From JBGVSA01 sp041807905 (lineage in GTDB: Bacteria; Pseudomonadota; Gammaproteobacteria; Burkholderiales; Rhodocyclaceae), in the NCBI RefSeq assembly GCF_041807905.1, contig NZ_JBGVSA010000001.1:258829-322828 (forward strand): a stretch of DNA of 64,000 nt, read 5' to 3'. Positions 7,888 to 17,578 of the stretch are shown here, in pieces. The notes beneath the pieces were generated by a model. That model worked only from the letters and a program-made list of their open reading frames with translations. It had not been told where the DNA came from and searched no databases. The stretch's first letter is position 1. Each line of letters begins with the position of its first letter. The position numbers and the translations under genes are program-made.

Positions 7888-9705
7888 GTGAATACTCCGA
7901 ACGACAAGAGCGCGCCCGCGCCGGCGACCAATTTCCTGAAGAACATCATCGAAGGCGATATCGAGCGCGGCACCTACGCCGGCCGCCATTTCGACGGCAC
8001 GCCGGGCGATGCCGCCAGCCAGGCGAACGCACCTGTGGACGTGGCTGCCATCCGCACGCGCTTTCCGCCCGAACCGAACGGCTACCTGCACATCGGGCAC
8101 GCCAAGTCGATCTGGTTGAACTTCGGTCTTGCGCGCGACTACGGCGGCATCTGTCACATGCGCTTCGACGACACCAACCCCGAGAAAGAAGAGCAGGAGT
8201 ACGTTGATTCGATCCTCGACGCGGTGCAGTGGCTCGGCTACACGTGGAACGCCAACGGCAAGAGCCACCTGTTCCACGCCAGCGACTACTTCGATTTCAT
8301 GTATCGCGCGGCCGAGTACCTGATCACGGCCGGGCTGGCCTATGTCGATGAACAGAACGCCGAGCAGATGCGCGCCAATCGCGGCACACTCACCGAAGCG
8401 GGCAAGGATTCGCCGTGGCGCAACCGTCCCGCCGAAGAAAGCCTGCGCCTGTTCGCCGAAATGCGCGACGGCAAGCATCCGGACGGAAGCCTGGTCTTGC
8501 GCGCCAAGATCGACATGGCATCGCCCAACATCAACCTGCGCGATCCGGCCATCTACCGCATCCGTCACGCCGAGCACCATCGCGCGGGCGACAAGTGGTG
8601 CGTGTACCCGATGTACACGTTCGCGCACCCGATCGAAGATGCGCTCGAACGCATCACGCATTCGATCTGCACGCTGGAGTTCGAAGATCAGCGCCCGTTC
8701 TACGACTGGCTGCTCGCCCGCCTGGCCGAAGGCGGCCTGCTGGCACGTCCGCTGCCGCATCAGTACGAATTCTCGCGCTTGAACCTCACCTACATCATGA
8801 CCAGCAAGCGCAAGCTCAAGCAGCTGGTCGACGACGCACACGTCACCGGCTGGGATGATCCGCGCATGCCGACCATCGTGGGCCTGCGCCGCCGTGGCTA
8901 CACGCCGGAGGCACTCCAGCTGATGTGCGAGCGCACGGGCGTATCCAAGTCCGATAGCTGGATCGACTACAGCATCCTCGAAGGCGCGCTGCGCGACGAC
9001 CTCGAAGGCAAGGCTGCGCGCGCCATGGTGGTGCTCGATCCGCTGCGCCTGAAGCTCACCAACTGGAATGAGCTCTTCGGCGCCGACCCTTCAGAACCGT
9101 GTTCCGCCCCGGCCCATCCGCATCACCCCGAAATGGGCACACGCACGTTCAACCTGACGCCGGAAGTCTGGATCGAGCGCGAAGACTTTGCCGAGGTGCC
9201 GCCCAAGGGCTACCACCGCCTCTCGCCGCCGCGCGCCGGCGCCGATGGAGCGGAAATCGCCGGCAGCATGGCCCGGCTCAAATACGGCTACGTCATCCGC
9301 TGCACGGGTTGCGAGAAAGATGCCGACGGCAAGGTCACGGCAGTCCTGGCCGAGATCGTTCCCGACACCAAGAGCGGCACGCCTGGCGCCGACAGCGTCA
9401 AGGTCAAGGGCGTCATCACCTGGGTGTCGGTGACCGAGGGGGTTGCTGCTGAAGTGCGTTTGTACGATCGCCTGTTTACCGTGCCGCATCCGGGCGCGGG
9501 CGAGCATGACTTCCTGCTCGACCTGAACCCCAATTCCAAGCGCGTGGTGACGGCGTGGGTAGAACCCGGTCTCGCACAGGCAGCGGCGGATGATAAGTTC
9601 CAGTTCGAACGCCACGGCTATTTTGTCGCCGATCGCAAGGACCACGCGCCCGGCAAGCCGGTGTTCAATCGTACCGTCACGTTGCGCGACACCTGGCAAA
9701 AGTAA
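7888..9705 (+). CDS. glnS: Glutaminyl-tRNA synthetase
   Basis: Class I aminoacyl-tRNA synthetase that charges tRNA-Gln. The HIGH signature is in PNGYLHIGHAKSIWLNFGLA (about residue 68) and the KMSKS equivalent is MTSKRKL (about residue 303). The C-terminal anticodon-binding beta-barrels follow. At 605 aa it is about 50 longer than the E. coli enzyme, mainly through an N-terminal extension and a loop in the barrel domain. GTG 7888 with AGGA seven bases upstream is the best start; the open frame continues back into the VOC gene but is not homologous there. Confidence 0.97.
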   Translation: MNTPNDKSAPAPATNFLKNIIEGDIERGTYAGRHFDGTPGDAASQANAPVDVAAIRTRFPPEPNGYLHIGHAKSIWLNFGLARDYGGICHMRFDDTNPEKEEQEYVDSILDAVQWLGYTWNANGKSHLFHASDYFDFMYRAAEYLITAGLAYVDEQNAEQMRANRGTLTEAGKDSPWRNRPAEESLRLFAEMRDGKHPDGSLVLRAKIDMASPNINLRDPAIYRIRHAEHHRAGDKWCVYPMYTFAHPIEDALERITHSICTLEFEDQRPFYDWLLARLAEGGLLARPLPHQYEFSRLNLTYIMTSKRKLKQLVDDAHVTGWDDPRMPTIVGLRRRGYTPEALQLMCERTGVSKSDSWIDYSILEGALRDDLEGKAARAMVVLDPLRLKLTNWNELFGADPSEPCSAPAHPHHPEMGTRTFNLTPEVWIEREDFAEVPPKGYHRLSPPRAGADGAEIAGSMARLKYGYVIRCTGCEKDADGKVTAVLAEIVPDTKSGTPGADSVKVKGVITWVSVTEGVAAEVRLYDRLFTVPHPGAGEHDFLLDLNPNSKRVVTAWVEPGLAQAAADDKFQFERHGYFVADRKDHAPGKPVFNRTVTLRDTWQK

Positions 9706-9759
9706 TCCGGTCCACCGGGCGGCGCGCATATTCAGGACGCGTGTCGCCCGCCAACGTCC

Positions 9760-10905
9760 ATGTCACAAGTTCCTCGCCGTATCGCCCACCTCGACATGGA
9801 CGCCTTCTACGCGTCGGTGGAACTGCTCCGTTACCCGGCGTTGCGCGGACAACCCGTCGTCATCGGTGGAAGACGCGTGACGGTCGAAGAGGCCGAACAA
9901 GGCGTCAAACAGTTTGCCCGACTGCGTGACTACACCGGGCGTGGCGTCATCACCACCTCGACCTACGAAGCGCGCGCGCTCGGCGTGTTCTCGGCCATGG
10001 GCATCATGAAGGCCGCGCAACTGGCGCCAGATGCCATCCTGCTGCCTGCCGACTTCGACCAGTACCGCAAGTATTCGCGCCTCTTCAAGGCCGCAGTCGC
10101 CACCATCGCACCAGCGATCGAAGACCGCGGCATCGATGAGATCTACATCGACCTGACCGACGTTCCGGGCGAGACGCGCGATATAGCGGTACGCATCAAG
10201 ACCGCCGTGCGCGAAGCCACGGGCCTGTCCTGCTCGATCGGCGTCACGCCCAACAAGCTGCTGTCCAAGATCTGCTCGGATCTGGAAAAACCCGACGGAC
10301 TGACGATCCTCGACATGGCCGACGTGCCAACGCGCATCTGGCCTCTGCCCGCTCGCAAGATCAACGGCATCGGGCCCAAGGCCGACCAGAAGCTCGCCTC
10401 GCTGGGCATCCATACCGTCGGCGAACTCGCTGCGGCCGCACCAGAACTCCTGCAGGAGCATTTCGGCCGGACCTACGCCGAATGGCTGGCCCAGGTGTCG
10501 CGCGGCGAAGACGACCGACCGGTCGTCACTCATTCGGAGCCGAAGTCGATCAGCCGCGAAACGACCTTCGAACGCGATCTGCACGTGCGCAACGATCGCG
10601 CCGAGTTATCGGAGATCTTCACCTGGTTGTGCGAGCGGGTCGCTGACGACCTGCGCCGCAAGGGCTATGTCGGCCGGACCATCGGCATCAAACTGCGTTT
10701 CGACGACTTCTCGACCGTCACGCGCGACCTGAGCCTGGGTGTGCCCACTGCAGATGCGGCCGAAATCCGCCGCGCCGCCGGCGAATGCCTCAAACGCATC
10801 AGGCTGGACAAGCGATTGCGGCTGCTCGGCGTGCGCGTGAGCGCGCTTCACATAGCATCGGACATGCAGGAGATCGGCGAGCAGGCCAGCCTGCCTTTCG
10901 ACTGA
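9760..10905 (+). CDS. dinB: DNA polymerase IV (Y-family, translesion)
   Basis: Low-fidelity translesion polymerase of 381 aa. The catalytic acids are visible in HLDMDAFYASVE (Asp12, with the steric-gate Phe-Tyr following) and in GIDEIYID (about 124-131). TTSTYEARALGVFSAM of the finger domain, the helix-hairpin-helix thumb (INGIGPKADQKLASLGIHTVGEL) and the little-finger domain are all present. The C-terminus QASLPF fits the Q-x-x-L-x-F beta-clamp-binding motif. A stretch after VIGGRRVTVEEAEQG makes it about 30 aa longer than the E. coli protein. No LexA box was found in the short gap after glnS, so SOS control is not evident. Confidence 0.95.
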   Translation: MSQVPRRIAHLDMDAFYASVELLRYPALRGQPVVIGGRRVTVEEAEQGVKQFARLRDYTGRGVITTSTYEARALGVFSAMGIMKAAQLAPDAILLPADFDQYRKYSRLFKAAVATIAPAIEDRGIDEIYIDLTDVPGETRDIAVRIKTAVREATGLSCSIGVTPNKLLSKICSDLEKPDGLTILDMADVPTRIWPLPARKINGIGPKADQKLASLGIHTVGELAAAAPELLQEHFGRTYAEWLAQVSRGEDDRPVVTHSEPKSISRETTFERDLHVRNDRAELSEIFTWLCERVADDLRRKGYVGRTIGIKLRFDDFSTVTRDLSLGVPTADAAEIRRAAGECLKRIRLDKRLRLLGVRVSALHIASDMQEIGEQASLPFD

Positions 10906-10908
10906 GCG

Positions 10909-11871
10909 TCAGAAGCTCACCGCCAATCCAACGGAAAAACCCTGCACGTTCTCCCCGATAAGGTAGCGCCCGACAAGGCGCGTGCGGGTGATGATGGAGT
11001 CGTACCTGCCTGAATCGAATTCGATGCCCGCACCGAACGAGGTGAGGTAATTGAATCCGAGCAGATCGCGCTGGTCTCCAAAGAATACCGACTCCGCGAA
11101 TTCCAGCACGTAGCGCACCGGTCGCCGCATGATGTACATCCTTGTTGGCGCCCGCCAGCGCGACCACAGGCCCAATGTCTGCGCGGTCGCGTGGCCCTGT
11201 ACGGCCTCCGAGCCGCCCACGCTTTGCAGGTGGATGTGCGTGTAGCGCAGTTCGACGTCGATTTCGTGCTCGGGCCGGTAGTGCTCGTAGTCGAGCATGA
11301 CCGAGCCGCCGTATCCAACCGCCGTCAGATGGCCGCCGTTGATGAAATCCAGATCGGTGCCCGCCAGTCGATTGACCAGCGATTCGGCAATCTTCAGGTC
11401 GCTGGCCATGTAGCCATAGGCGCCATTGAGAATCGGCCGGAACACCATCTCCTTGATCGGCGTGGGAAAGTCCCAGCCCACTCCCGCCGTGACGGACAGG
11501 CCGTTCCACTTGACCGGGACATGGGACGAGTCGTCGCCGTTGGTCATCAGGAAGGTCGGGCTGTAGCGGCTACCGGCAATGCCACCCTCCATGTACAGCG
11601 GCGTGCTGCGGCTCCAGGTAAAGCCACCGGACAACTGCGACATGCCGATGTCAGGATTGCCGGTGGATGCGTTCTTGATGGACAGCGAACTGGTGGTCAG
11701 GTCCGGGACGACCTGGTAGCCCATGAGCGCCAGTACCGAATTGGCCTGCTTTTGCAGATTGACATCGCGGAGGCGGAATTCCCGCTCCTGTGCATGGGCC
11801 GATGCCGCCAGCATCGACGAAAAAACGACCAAAGCGCATTGGAATGTTCTGCTCGCTTGCGGCAACTTCAT
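10909..11871 (-). CDS. Outer-membrane beta-barrel protein of unknown function
   Basis: A 320-aa exported protein. A signal peptide (1-27, cleaved after SAHA) is followed by amphipathic strands rich in Tyr, Trp and Gly. It ends in aromatic Phe (GLAVSF), the signature recognised by the Bam machinery. Segments such as GGFTWSRSTPLYMEGGIAGS, WNGLSVTAGVGWDFPTPIKE and VGRYLIGENVQGFSVGLAV look like strands of an autotransporter-type or porin-like barrel of about 12 strands. No passenger domain is present. Converges with dinB (3-bp gap). Function not recognisable. Confidence 0.7.
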   Translation of the reverse strand: MKLPQASRTFQCALVVFSSMLAASAHAQEREFRLRDVNLQKQANSVLALMGYQVVPDLTTSSLSIKNASTGNPDIGMSQLSGGFTWSRSTPLYMEGGIAGSRYSPTFLMTNGDDSSHVPVKWNGLSVTAGVGWDFPTPIKEMVFRPILNGAYGYMASDLKIAESLVNRLAGTDLDFINGGHLTAVGYGGSVMLDYEHYRPEHEIDVELRYTHIHLQSVGGSEAVQGHATAQTLGLWSRWRAPTRMYIMRRPVRYVLEFAESVFFGDQRDLLGFNYLTSFGAGIEFDSGRYDSIITRTRLVGRYLIGENVQGFSVGLAVSF

Positions 11872-11953
11872 GCATCACCTCAACGCATGGCACATGTTTA
11901 ATTACTAGCACAGCCAGCCTACAATCAGCGCGCATTGAATCACGCCCATCAGG

Positions 11954-12616
11954 GTGCAACCCATCTTGACCGAGTATTTTCCGCCTCCCCACACCGGATT
12001 GGCGATCATCTATTGCGATGACGCCATCATCGTCGTCGACAAGCCCAGCGGGCTGCTGTCGGTGCCGGGGCGCGGCCCCGGCAAGGATGATTGCATGGCC
12101 AGCCGCGTGCAGGGGGAATTCATGGACGCGCTCATCGTACATCGACTCGACATGTCGACGTCCGGTCTCATGCTATTTGCACGGGGTGCCGAGCACCATC
12201 GCGCGCTGAGCATGGACTTCGCGGCCCGTCGCGTCGACAAGCGCTACGTCGCGGTGGTCGACGGCGTGCCAGCCGAAGCGGCCGGAGAAATCAACCTGCC
12301 GCTGATTACGGACTGGCCCAACCGCCCGCGCCAGATGGTGGATTTCGAGCGCGGCAAGCCGTCGCTGACCCGTTTCGAGCTCATCTCGGGCGAGGCCGGC
12401 GACGACCACAGCCGTCTGCTGCTGGAACCTGTCACGGGCCGTTCCCATCAGTTAAGGCTGCACTTGTGGGCAATCGGCCATCCGATTCTTGGCGACGATC
12501 TCTACGGAAACGTGGCCGCGCGCGCGCCGAGGCTTCTTCTGCATGCCAGCAGGCTGGCGCTTCGGCACCCTGTCGATGGGCGGCAATTGGCGTTTTCCAG
12601 CCCGGCACCATTCTGA
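11954..12616 (+). CDS. rluA: RluA-type 23S rRNA/tRNA pseudouridine synthase
   Basis: A 220-aa enzyme, the same length as E. coli RluA, which modifies U746 of 23S rRNA and U32 of some tRNAs. The catalytic aspartate lies in HRLDMSTSGLMLFARG. The RluA motifs DDAIIVVDKPSGLLSVPGRG at the start and GRSHQLRLHLWAIGHPILGD near the end are intact. There is no S4 domain, as expected for RluA rather than RluC/D. It is divergent from the outer-membrane protein gene. The start at 11954 follows a modest AGGGTG site. Confidence 0.9.
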   Translation: MQPILTEYFPPPHTGLAIIYCDDAIIVVDKPSGLLSVPGRGPGKDDCMASRVQGEFMDALIVHRLDMSTSGLMLFARGAEHHRALSMDFAARRVDKRYVAVVDGVPAEAAGEINLPLITDWPNRPRQMVDFERGKPSLTRFELISGEAGDDHSRLLLEPVTGRSHQLRLHLWAIGHPILGDDLYGNVAARAPRLLLHASRLALRHPVDGRQLAFSSPAPF

Positions 12617-12725
12617 TCGGATCAGGACAAAACCCTCGTTCCGCGTAGGAATTTTCCCCAAATACAGCGCCTTCCGGTCGCTGCGCATCGTAACATTGCA
12701 GAATTTCTGCACAGCGGAGTCCCGC

Positions 12726-14222
12726 ATGACCTTGAGCAGCACCGGAACGGACGACCATTTCCGCTTGGCGCCCATTTCCCTGTGGCTGGAAGATTTCAGT
12801 GGCATCAAGCGCCTGTTTGAAAGCTGGCGCAGCGAAGGCATCGAAGACATCGATGCCCATTTCCGCGAACACCCCGAAGCGGTCGCTGCCTGTGCTGCCG
12901 CCATCCGCGTGCTGGACGTCAATGAGCGCACGCTCGAATTGTTCGGCGCTCGCGACCTGCCTCACCTGATCGACAGCTTGGGCAGCATCTTCCGCGATGA
13001 CATGCACGCCCAGCACACGGAAGACATGGCGCAGTTGTGGCGCGGCAATCTGACGTTCTCGTGCCAGACGGTCAATTATGCGATCGACGGACGGCGCATC
13101 GATGTGCTGGTCCGGGCGCGCATCCTGCCGGGGCACGAGCATGACTGGAGCCGGGTCATCATCGCGCTGGAGGACATCACGACGCGCGTGGCGGCAGAAC
13201 GGCGGCTGGCTCAAAGCGAGCAGTTCGCACAGGGCTTGTTCGAGCATTCCCCGGTGTCATTGTGGCTGGAGGATTTCTCCACCATCCGCCAGTTGCTGGA
13301 AGAAGCCCGCCGCGCCGGAATCGAGGATTTCCGCACCTTCCTCGACGTGCATCCGGAATTCATCACGCGCTGCATGCAGGAAATCCGCGTCCTGCAGATC
13401 AACCAGCAGACGATGCGGATGTTTGGCGCACGCAACAAGGATGAAGTCCTGGGTAACCTGGGTCGTATATTCCGCGACGAGATGCGCGAACACTTTGCCG
13501 AGCAACTCCTGGACCTGTGGCAAGGCAAGATTTACCAACAGCGCGAGACGGTGAATTACTCGCTCACCGGCCAGGCCGTACACGTGCACCTGCAGTTCTC
13601 GGTGCTCCCCGGTCATGAAGAAGGCTGGGAGCTGGTACTCGTTTCGCTCACCGACATCACCGCGCGCAAAAAGGCTGAGGCTTACCTGGAGTTCCTCGGG
13701 CGCCACGATGCGCTCACCAAACTGAAGAACCGCGCCTACTACGACGAAGAACTGGCGCGCCTGACGCGCAAGGGGCGCTTTCCGGTCAGCATCGTCATGG
13801 CCGACCTCAACGGGCTCAAGGCCGCCAACGATTCGCTCGGCCACTCCTACGGCGACGACCTCTTGCGCCGCGCCGGCGAAGCCCTGCGCAAGGCCGTCAG
13901 CGAACCAACCTGCGTGGCGCGCATTGGCGGCGACGAGTTCGCCATCCTGCTGCCGGGCGCGGACGACGAGCAAGTCAGCCAGATCATCGAACGCATACTC
14001 GCCGTGGTGGAACTGAACAATCAGTTCTATACCGGCCCGCGCCTGTCATTCGCCATCGGGTCGGCCACCGCCAACGCCACAGCAGAACTGACGCGGGCCA
14101 TACAGCGTGCGGATGAAGCCATGTACGCTGCCAAGCGCAATTTCTACCAGCAACAGCAAAACGACCGACGCGTGTCCGAAGGCGCCATCGAAGGCACGCC
14201 TGGCAAAGGAGAAACCGCATGA
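12726..14222 (+). CDS. Diguanylate cyclase with two tandem PAS-like domains
   Basis: A 498-aa cytosolic protein with no membrane segment. Two homologous sensor modules (about residues 14-165 and 176-325) each begin SLWLEDFS and end in I-T-x-R. A GGDEF domain (about 335-480) follows, with HDALTKLKNRAYYDEEL, ADLNGLKAANDSLGH and an intact GGDEF in ARIGGDEFAILLPG, so cyclase activity is expected. The allosteric I-site R-x-x-D is absent (SEPT at that place), suggesting no product inhibition there. ATG 12726 is chosen because upstream sequence belongs to rluA. Its stop overlaps the next start (ATGA). The sensed signal is unknown. Confidence 0.88.
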   Translation: MTLSSTGTDDHFRLAPISLWLEDFSGIKRLFESWRSEGIEDIDAHFREHPEAVAACAAAIRVLDVNERTLELFGARDLPHLIDSLGSIFRDDMHAQHTEDMAQLWRGNLTFSCQTVNYAIDGRRIDVLVRARILPGHEHDWSRVIIALEDITTRVAAERRLAQSEQFAQGLFEHSPVSLWLEDFSTIRQLLEEARRAGIEDFRTFLDVHPEFITRCMQEIRVLQINQQTMRMFGARNKDEVLGNLGRIFRDEMREHFAEQLLDLWQGKIYQQRETVNYSLTGQAVHVHLQFSVLPGHEEGWELVLVSLTDITARKKAEAYLEFLGRHDALTKLKNRAYYDEELARLTRKGRFPVSIVMADLNGLKAANDSLGHSYGDDLLRRAGEALRKAVSEPTCVARIGGDEFAILLPGADDEQVSQIIERILAVVELNNQFYTGPRLSFAIGSATANATAELTRAIQRADEAMYAAKRNFYQQQQNDRRVSEGAIEGTPGKGETA

Positions 14223-14728
14223 ATATGTCGATGTACGAAGCGCTCGTCCCGAGCGCCATCCGCGCGTTGCGCAACCTCACCCATGTTCTGGAAAAGATCG
14301 CCGCCCACGCGGCTGAACGCAGCATCGATCAGAGCGTCTTCCTGAACAGTCGCCTGTACCCCGACATGCTGCCGCTGATGGCGCAGATCCAGATTGCCAC
14401 CGACATGGTCAAGGGTGGCGCGGCGCGGCTGGCGGGCCGGGAGCCGCCGCGCTACGAGGACAACGAGACTTCCTTCGAAGAGCTGATTGCCCGCATCGGC
14501 AAGACCGTGGCCTATCTCGAATCCTTCGCTCCGGCTCAGATCGATGGCTCCGAAGAGCGCGACATCGTGCTCAAGATGCGCCGGGGTGACTTGCACTTCA
14601 AGGGCATCGAATACCTGCGCAGCTTCGTGCTGCCGAATCTCTACTTCCACGCCACCACCGCTTACGCCATTGGTCGTCACAACGGCGTTGCATTGGGAAA
14701 AATGGATTTTCTTGGCAAGTCGGACTGA
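14219..14728 (+). CDS. DUF1993 family protein
   Basis: A 169-aa soluble helical protein beginning MNMSMYEALVPSAIRALRNL and containing LYPDMLPLMAQIQIATDMVKGG and a C-terminal LPNLYFHATTAYAIGRHNGV. These blocks are typical of DUF1993, a DinB-like four-helix family of unknown function. Its ATG overlaps the diguanylate cyclase stop by four bases, so translation is coupled. Whether the coupling has functional meaning for c-di-GMP signalling is not known. Confidence 0.85.
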   Translation: MNMSMYEALVPSAIRALRNLTHVLEKIAAHAAERSIDQSVFLNSRLYPDMLPLMAQIQIATDMVKGGAARLAGREPPRYEDNETSFEELIARIGKTVAYLESFAPAQIDGSEERDIVLKMRRGDLHFKGIEYLRSFVLPNLYFHATTAYAIGRHNGVALGKMDFLGKSD

Positions 14729-14816
14729 ACAAAAGTCGTCGCGCCCGAAAGCGCAGTTCAGTACAGTGGCGTGCGTGCCGATAACAGCTCGTTCGCAAGC
14801 TGAACGACGATAGCGA

Positions 14817-14843
14817 GCCGGCCCGCGCGAGCAGCGGGCCGGC
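14817..14843. repeat. Perfect 10-bp inverted repeat
   Basis: GCCGGCCCGC (14817-14826) and GCGGGCCGGC (14834-14843) form a perfect stem around GCGAGCA in the gap between the DUF1993 gene and the next gene. No T-run follows on either strand, so it is not a standard intrinsic terminator. Confidence 0.6.
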
Positions 14844-14915
14844 CCACGACAAGAAGCACAAGCGCCCCGCGGCACGCGAGGGAGCGACACAACGACAAAG
14901 CAGCGGGGGGGACAG

Positions 14916-15626
14916 ATGGACAAGCAGTTCCGGATTGTTTTTTCCGGCCAGTTGCTGGCTGGCTTCGATGCCGAGACCGTCAAGCAGCGCACGGCCGAGC
15001 GCCTGAATCTGACTTCTGCGCAAGCCGCGCAGATGTTCTCGGGGAGGCGCGTCACGCTCAAGCGCAACCTCGATCCAGCCCTGGCGCAACGCTATGCTGC
15101 GGAGTTGCGCCGTATCGGACTGGATGCCTCCCCCGTCGAGGACACGCTGCCTGCCCCCGTACCGGCTGCCGCGCCGCCGGCACAGGCGCCTGAGCCGGCC
15201 ACCCCGAAGGCCGCACCGATCGACACAAACGGTGAGGAATCCTTCGATCCGGAGAAGACACTTGTCGCGTCGACGGCCGCGGTGGACGCCTACCTGGCCC
15301 AATTCCCGACCCGCGAAGAAGCGGCAGTGGAGTCGACATTCACCCCACCCTCGCTGCCCGCCCGCCCGGCGCCAGCCGGTTCGCCCTCTCTGGTCAGCGC
15401 ACCGGCCGGCGCCCAATTGGCCGCGCTCGAAGCCGCGGTCGAGGCGGCAGTCCCGCCCGCCATTCCCGCGCCCGAAGCGGTCGCCGCGCCGGCAGCACCC
15501 ATCGAAGAACGCGACCGCAGTTGGCTCGACGCCGAGCCGGCTCCTGTCAAGGCACGCCGATCGCTCGCGCTGCCGTTGATGCTGCTCCTGGCCCTCGCCG
15601 CGGCGGCATGGTGGTATCTGCACTGA
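14916..15626 (+). CDS. Tail-anchored protein with N-terminal FSG-type domain and Pro/Ala-rich linker
   Basis: A 236-aa protein in three parts. Residues 1-75 (FRIVFSGQLLAGFDAETVKQ, then MFSGRRVTLKRNLDPALAQRYAAELRRIGLDA) form a small alpha/beta domain. I recognise it from the N-termini of many betaproteobacterial membrane proteins such as DUF805/RDD-type ones. Residues 76-210 are a low-complexity Pro/Ala/Glu-rich linker. Residues 217-233 are a hydrophobic anchor followed by WWYLH. The cytosolic domain is therefore probably tethered to the inner membrane by its C-terminus. No enzymatic motif is visible and the function is unknown. Confidence 0.7.
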   Translation: MDKQFRIVFSGQLLAGFDAETVKQRTAERLNLTSAQAAQMFSGRRVTLKRNLDPALAQRYAAELRRIGLDASPVEDTLPAPVPAAAPPAQAPEPATPKAAPIDTNGEESFDPEKTLVASTAAVDAYLAQFPTREEAAVESTFTPPSLPARPAPAGSPSLVSAPAGAQLAALEAAVEAAVPPAIPAPEAVAAPAAPIEERDRSWLDAEPAPVKARRSLALPLMLLLALAAAAWWYLH

Positions 15627-15748
15627 CGAACGATTGAGCGCACGCGGATATCCCCGTGCACGGCCATGTTACCGTTCTCGCGCACATCGTATACGACCGG
15701 CTTTCGGGCCGGTGTCTCAAGACGACATGGCACAAGGAGGAAATGACA

Positions 15749-17578
15749 ATGTCGTTAGCAATGCAACACCCTGCTCACAACAAGATGACCACACTACTCA
15801 CCCGCTCGCTCATCGGTCTTTTCGCGACCGGCTTCAGCCTGTCCGCGCTCGCGGTGGAGGCGCCGCGCAATGTCCGCGTGCCGGCCCTGGCGGCGGATGA
15901 CAATAGCATCATCCTGGTTTGGGAAAAACCGGAGAAGTACGACGACATCGTCGACTACAACGTCTATATCAACGGCAAGCTCGCCGGAACGGCCAGCGCC
16001 AACAACGACGCTACGTCGCCCGCCAAACCGTACATCAACAAGTTCTACGCCGACGACAAGGCCAAGTTCCATTACCGCATCACCATCCACAACTTCACCG
16101 CCACCAAGCTGTCGCCGGACACGCAATACACCTTCGCCGTCCGCGCGATCGACAAGGACGGCAAGGAGTCGGCCGACAGCAACACCGTGGTGCAAAAAAC
16201 CACGGCTATACCCAAGGTCTTCAACGTCGTGGATTTCGGCGCCAAGGGCGACGGCACGACGATCAATACCGAGGCCATCCAGAAAGCCATCGATGCCTGC
16301 ACGCCGGGCTGCAAGGTGCTGGTGCCGGCCGGGGTATTCAAGACCGGCGCGATCTACCTGAAGAGCAACATGACGCTCGAGGTCGCCGAAGGCGCCACGC
16401 TGCGCGGCTCGGAACGCGCCGAAGACTATCCCCTGACCGGGTACATCCAATACCCCTACTCCACCACGGTCCGCCCGGCTTCGCTCATCAATGCGCTGCC
16501 GCGCGACCCGAAGTCGCACCAGACCTTCGAGAACATCCGCATCGTCGGTAAGGGCACCATCGACGGTAACGGCTGGAAGAACAAGGGCGACACCACGGAC
16601 GAGATGGGCAACAAGTTGCCCTTCTTCACGCCGAGCAACAACACCAAGTACATGAACGACGGCATCCTCGCCAAGGACCAGGTCGAAAAGGCCGTGGAGC
16701 GCGGCATCAACGTCAAGGACGCCTACGGTCAGATGCGTTCGTCGCTCATTACGGTGCGCAATGTCAAGAACATGTTCTACGGCGGCTTCACGGTGGTGAA
16801 CCCGGCTTATCACGGGATCATGAACCTGGAGACGGAAAATGTCGTCCTGACCGGCGTCACCAACAAGACCTATGACGCCAACAACGGCGACGGCGTGGAA
16901 TTCGCCAACAGCCGCGGCGCGATCGTCTTCAACAACTTCTTCGACACGGGCGACGACTGCGTGAACTTCGCTGCCGGCACGGGAGCGGACGCCATCCATC
17001 AGAAACCTCAGGAAGACGCGTGGATCTTCAACAATTACTTCCGCGAAGGCCACGGCATGATCGTCGCCGGCAGCCACACGGGAGCCTGGATCCAAAATGT
17101 GCTGGCCGAGGACAACGTGTCGAACAAGACCGAGATCGGCCTGCGCATGAAGAGCACCAACTTCATGGGCGGTGGCGCACGCAATGTGATCTTCCGCGAC
17201 ACGGCGATGCGCAATACCGCCAAGCAGGCATTCATCTTCACGCTCGACTACACCGATCCGAACGCCAAGCTCGATTACACGAAGTCCGATAAGTCGGCGC
17301 AATTCCGCGACATCGTCGTGCGCGACGTCTCGGTCGAGGGTGGAGCGGGCAACGCCATCGAATCCAAGGCCGACAACAAGAGCGGCACGTACCACGAGAA
17401 CATCGTCTTCGAGCACGTGCGTTTCTCCAATACGCCGGGCACCAAGATCGACGGGATGAAGAAGGCCACCTTCCGCGATGTGAAATTCATCGATGCCAAG
17501 GGGATGGGCAATCCTTGGGCATTCAGCGACAGTAAGGAGATCGTTTTCGAAGGCGTCTCGCCGCAACCCGCGGATTGA
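15749..17578 (+). CDS. pehX: Exo-poly-alpha-D-galacturonosidase (GH28) with N-terminal FN3 domain
   Basis: Exported pectinase of about 609 aa that removes galacturonate units, probably dimers, from the non-reducing end of polygalacturonate. A signal peptide (about 12-37, ending SALA) is followed by a fibronectin-III domain (about 40-150) and the GH28 beta-helix. Catalytic blocks are NNGDGVEF (about 379), DTGDDCVNF (about 400), EGHGMIVAG (about 434) and LRMKS (about 466), equivalent to the NxD, DD, GHG and RxK motifs of GH28. The layout and length match PehX of pectinolytic enterobacteria. AAGGAGG (15734-15740) favours ATG 15749 over ATG 15743. It is followed by a terminator and a lipoprotein paralogue. 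Confidence 0.93.
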   Translation: MSLAMQHPAHNKMTTLLTRSLIGLFATGFSLSALAVEAPRNVRVPALAADDNSIILVWEKPEKYDDIVDYNVYINGKLAGTASANNDATSPAKPYINKFYADDKAKFHYRITIHNFTATKLSPDTQYTFAVRAIDKDGKESADSNTVVQKTTAIPKVFNVVDFGAKGDGTTINTEAIQKAIDACTPGCKVLVPAGVFKTGAIYLKSNMTLEVAEGATLRGSERAEDYPLTGYIQYPYSTTVRPASLINALPRDPKSHQTFENIRIVGKGTIDGNGWKNKGDTTDEMGNKLPFFTPSNNTKYMNDGILAKDQVEKAVERGINVKDAYGQMRSSLITVRNVKNMFYGGFTVVNPAYHGIMNLETENVVLTGVTNKTYDANNGDGVEFANSRGAIVFNNFFDTGDDCVNFAAGTGADAIHQKPQEDAWIFNNYFREGHGMIVAGSHTGAWIQNVLAEDNVSNKTEIGLRMKSTNFMGGGARNVIFRDTAMRNTAKQAFIFTLDYTDPNAKLDYTKSDKSAQFRDIVVRDVSVEGGAGNAIESKADNKSGTYHENIVFEHVRFSNTPGTKIDGMKKATFRDVKFIDAKGMGNPWAFSDSKEIVFEGVSPQPAD

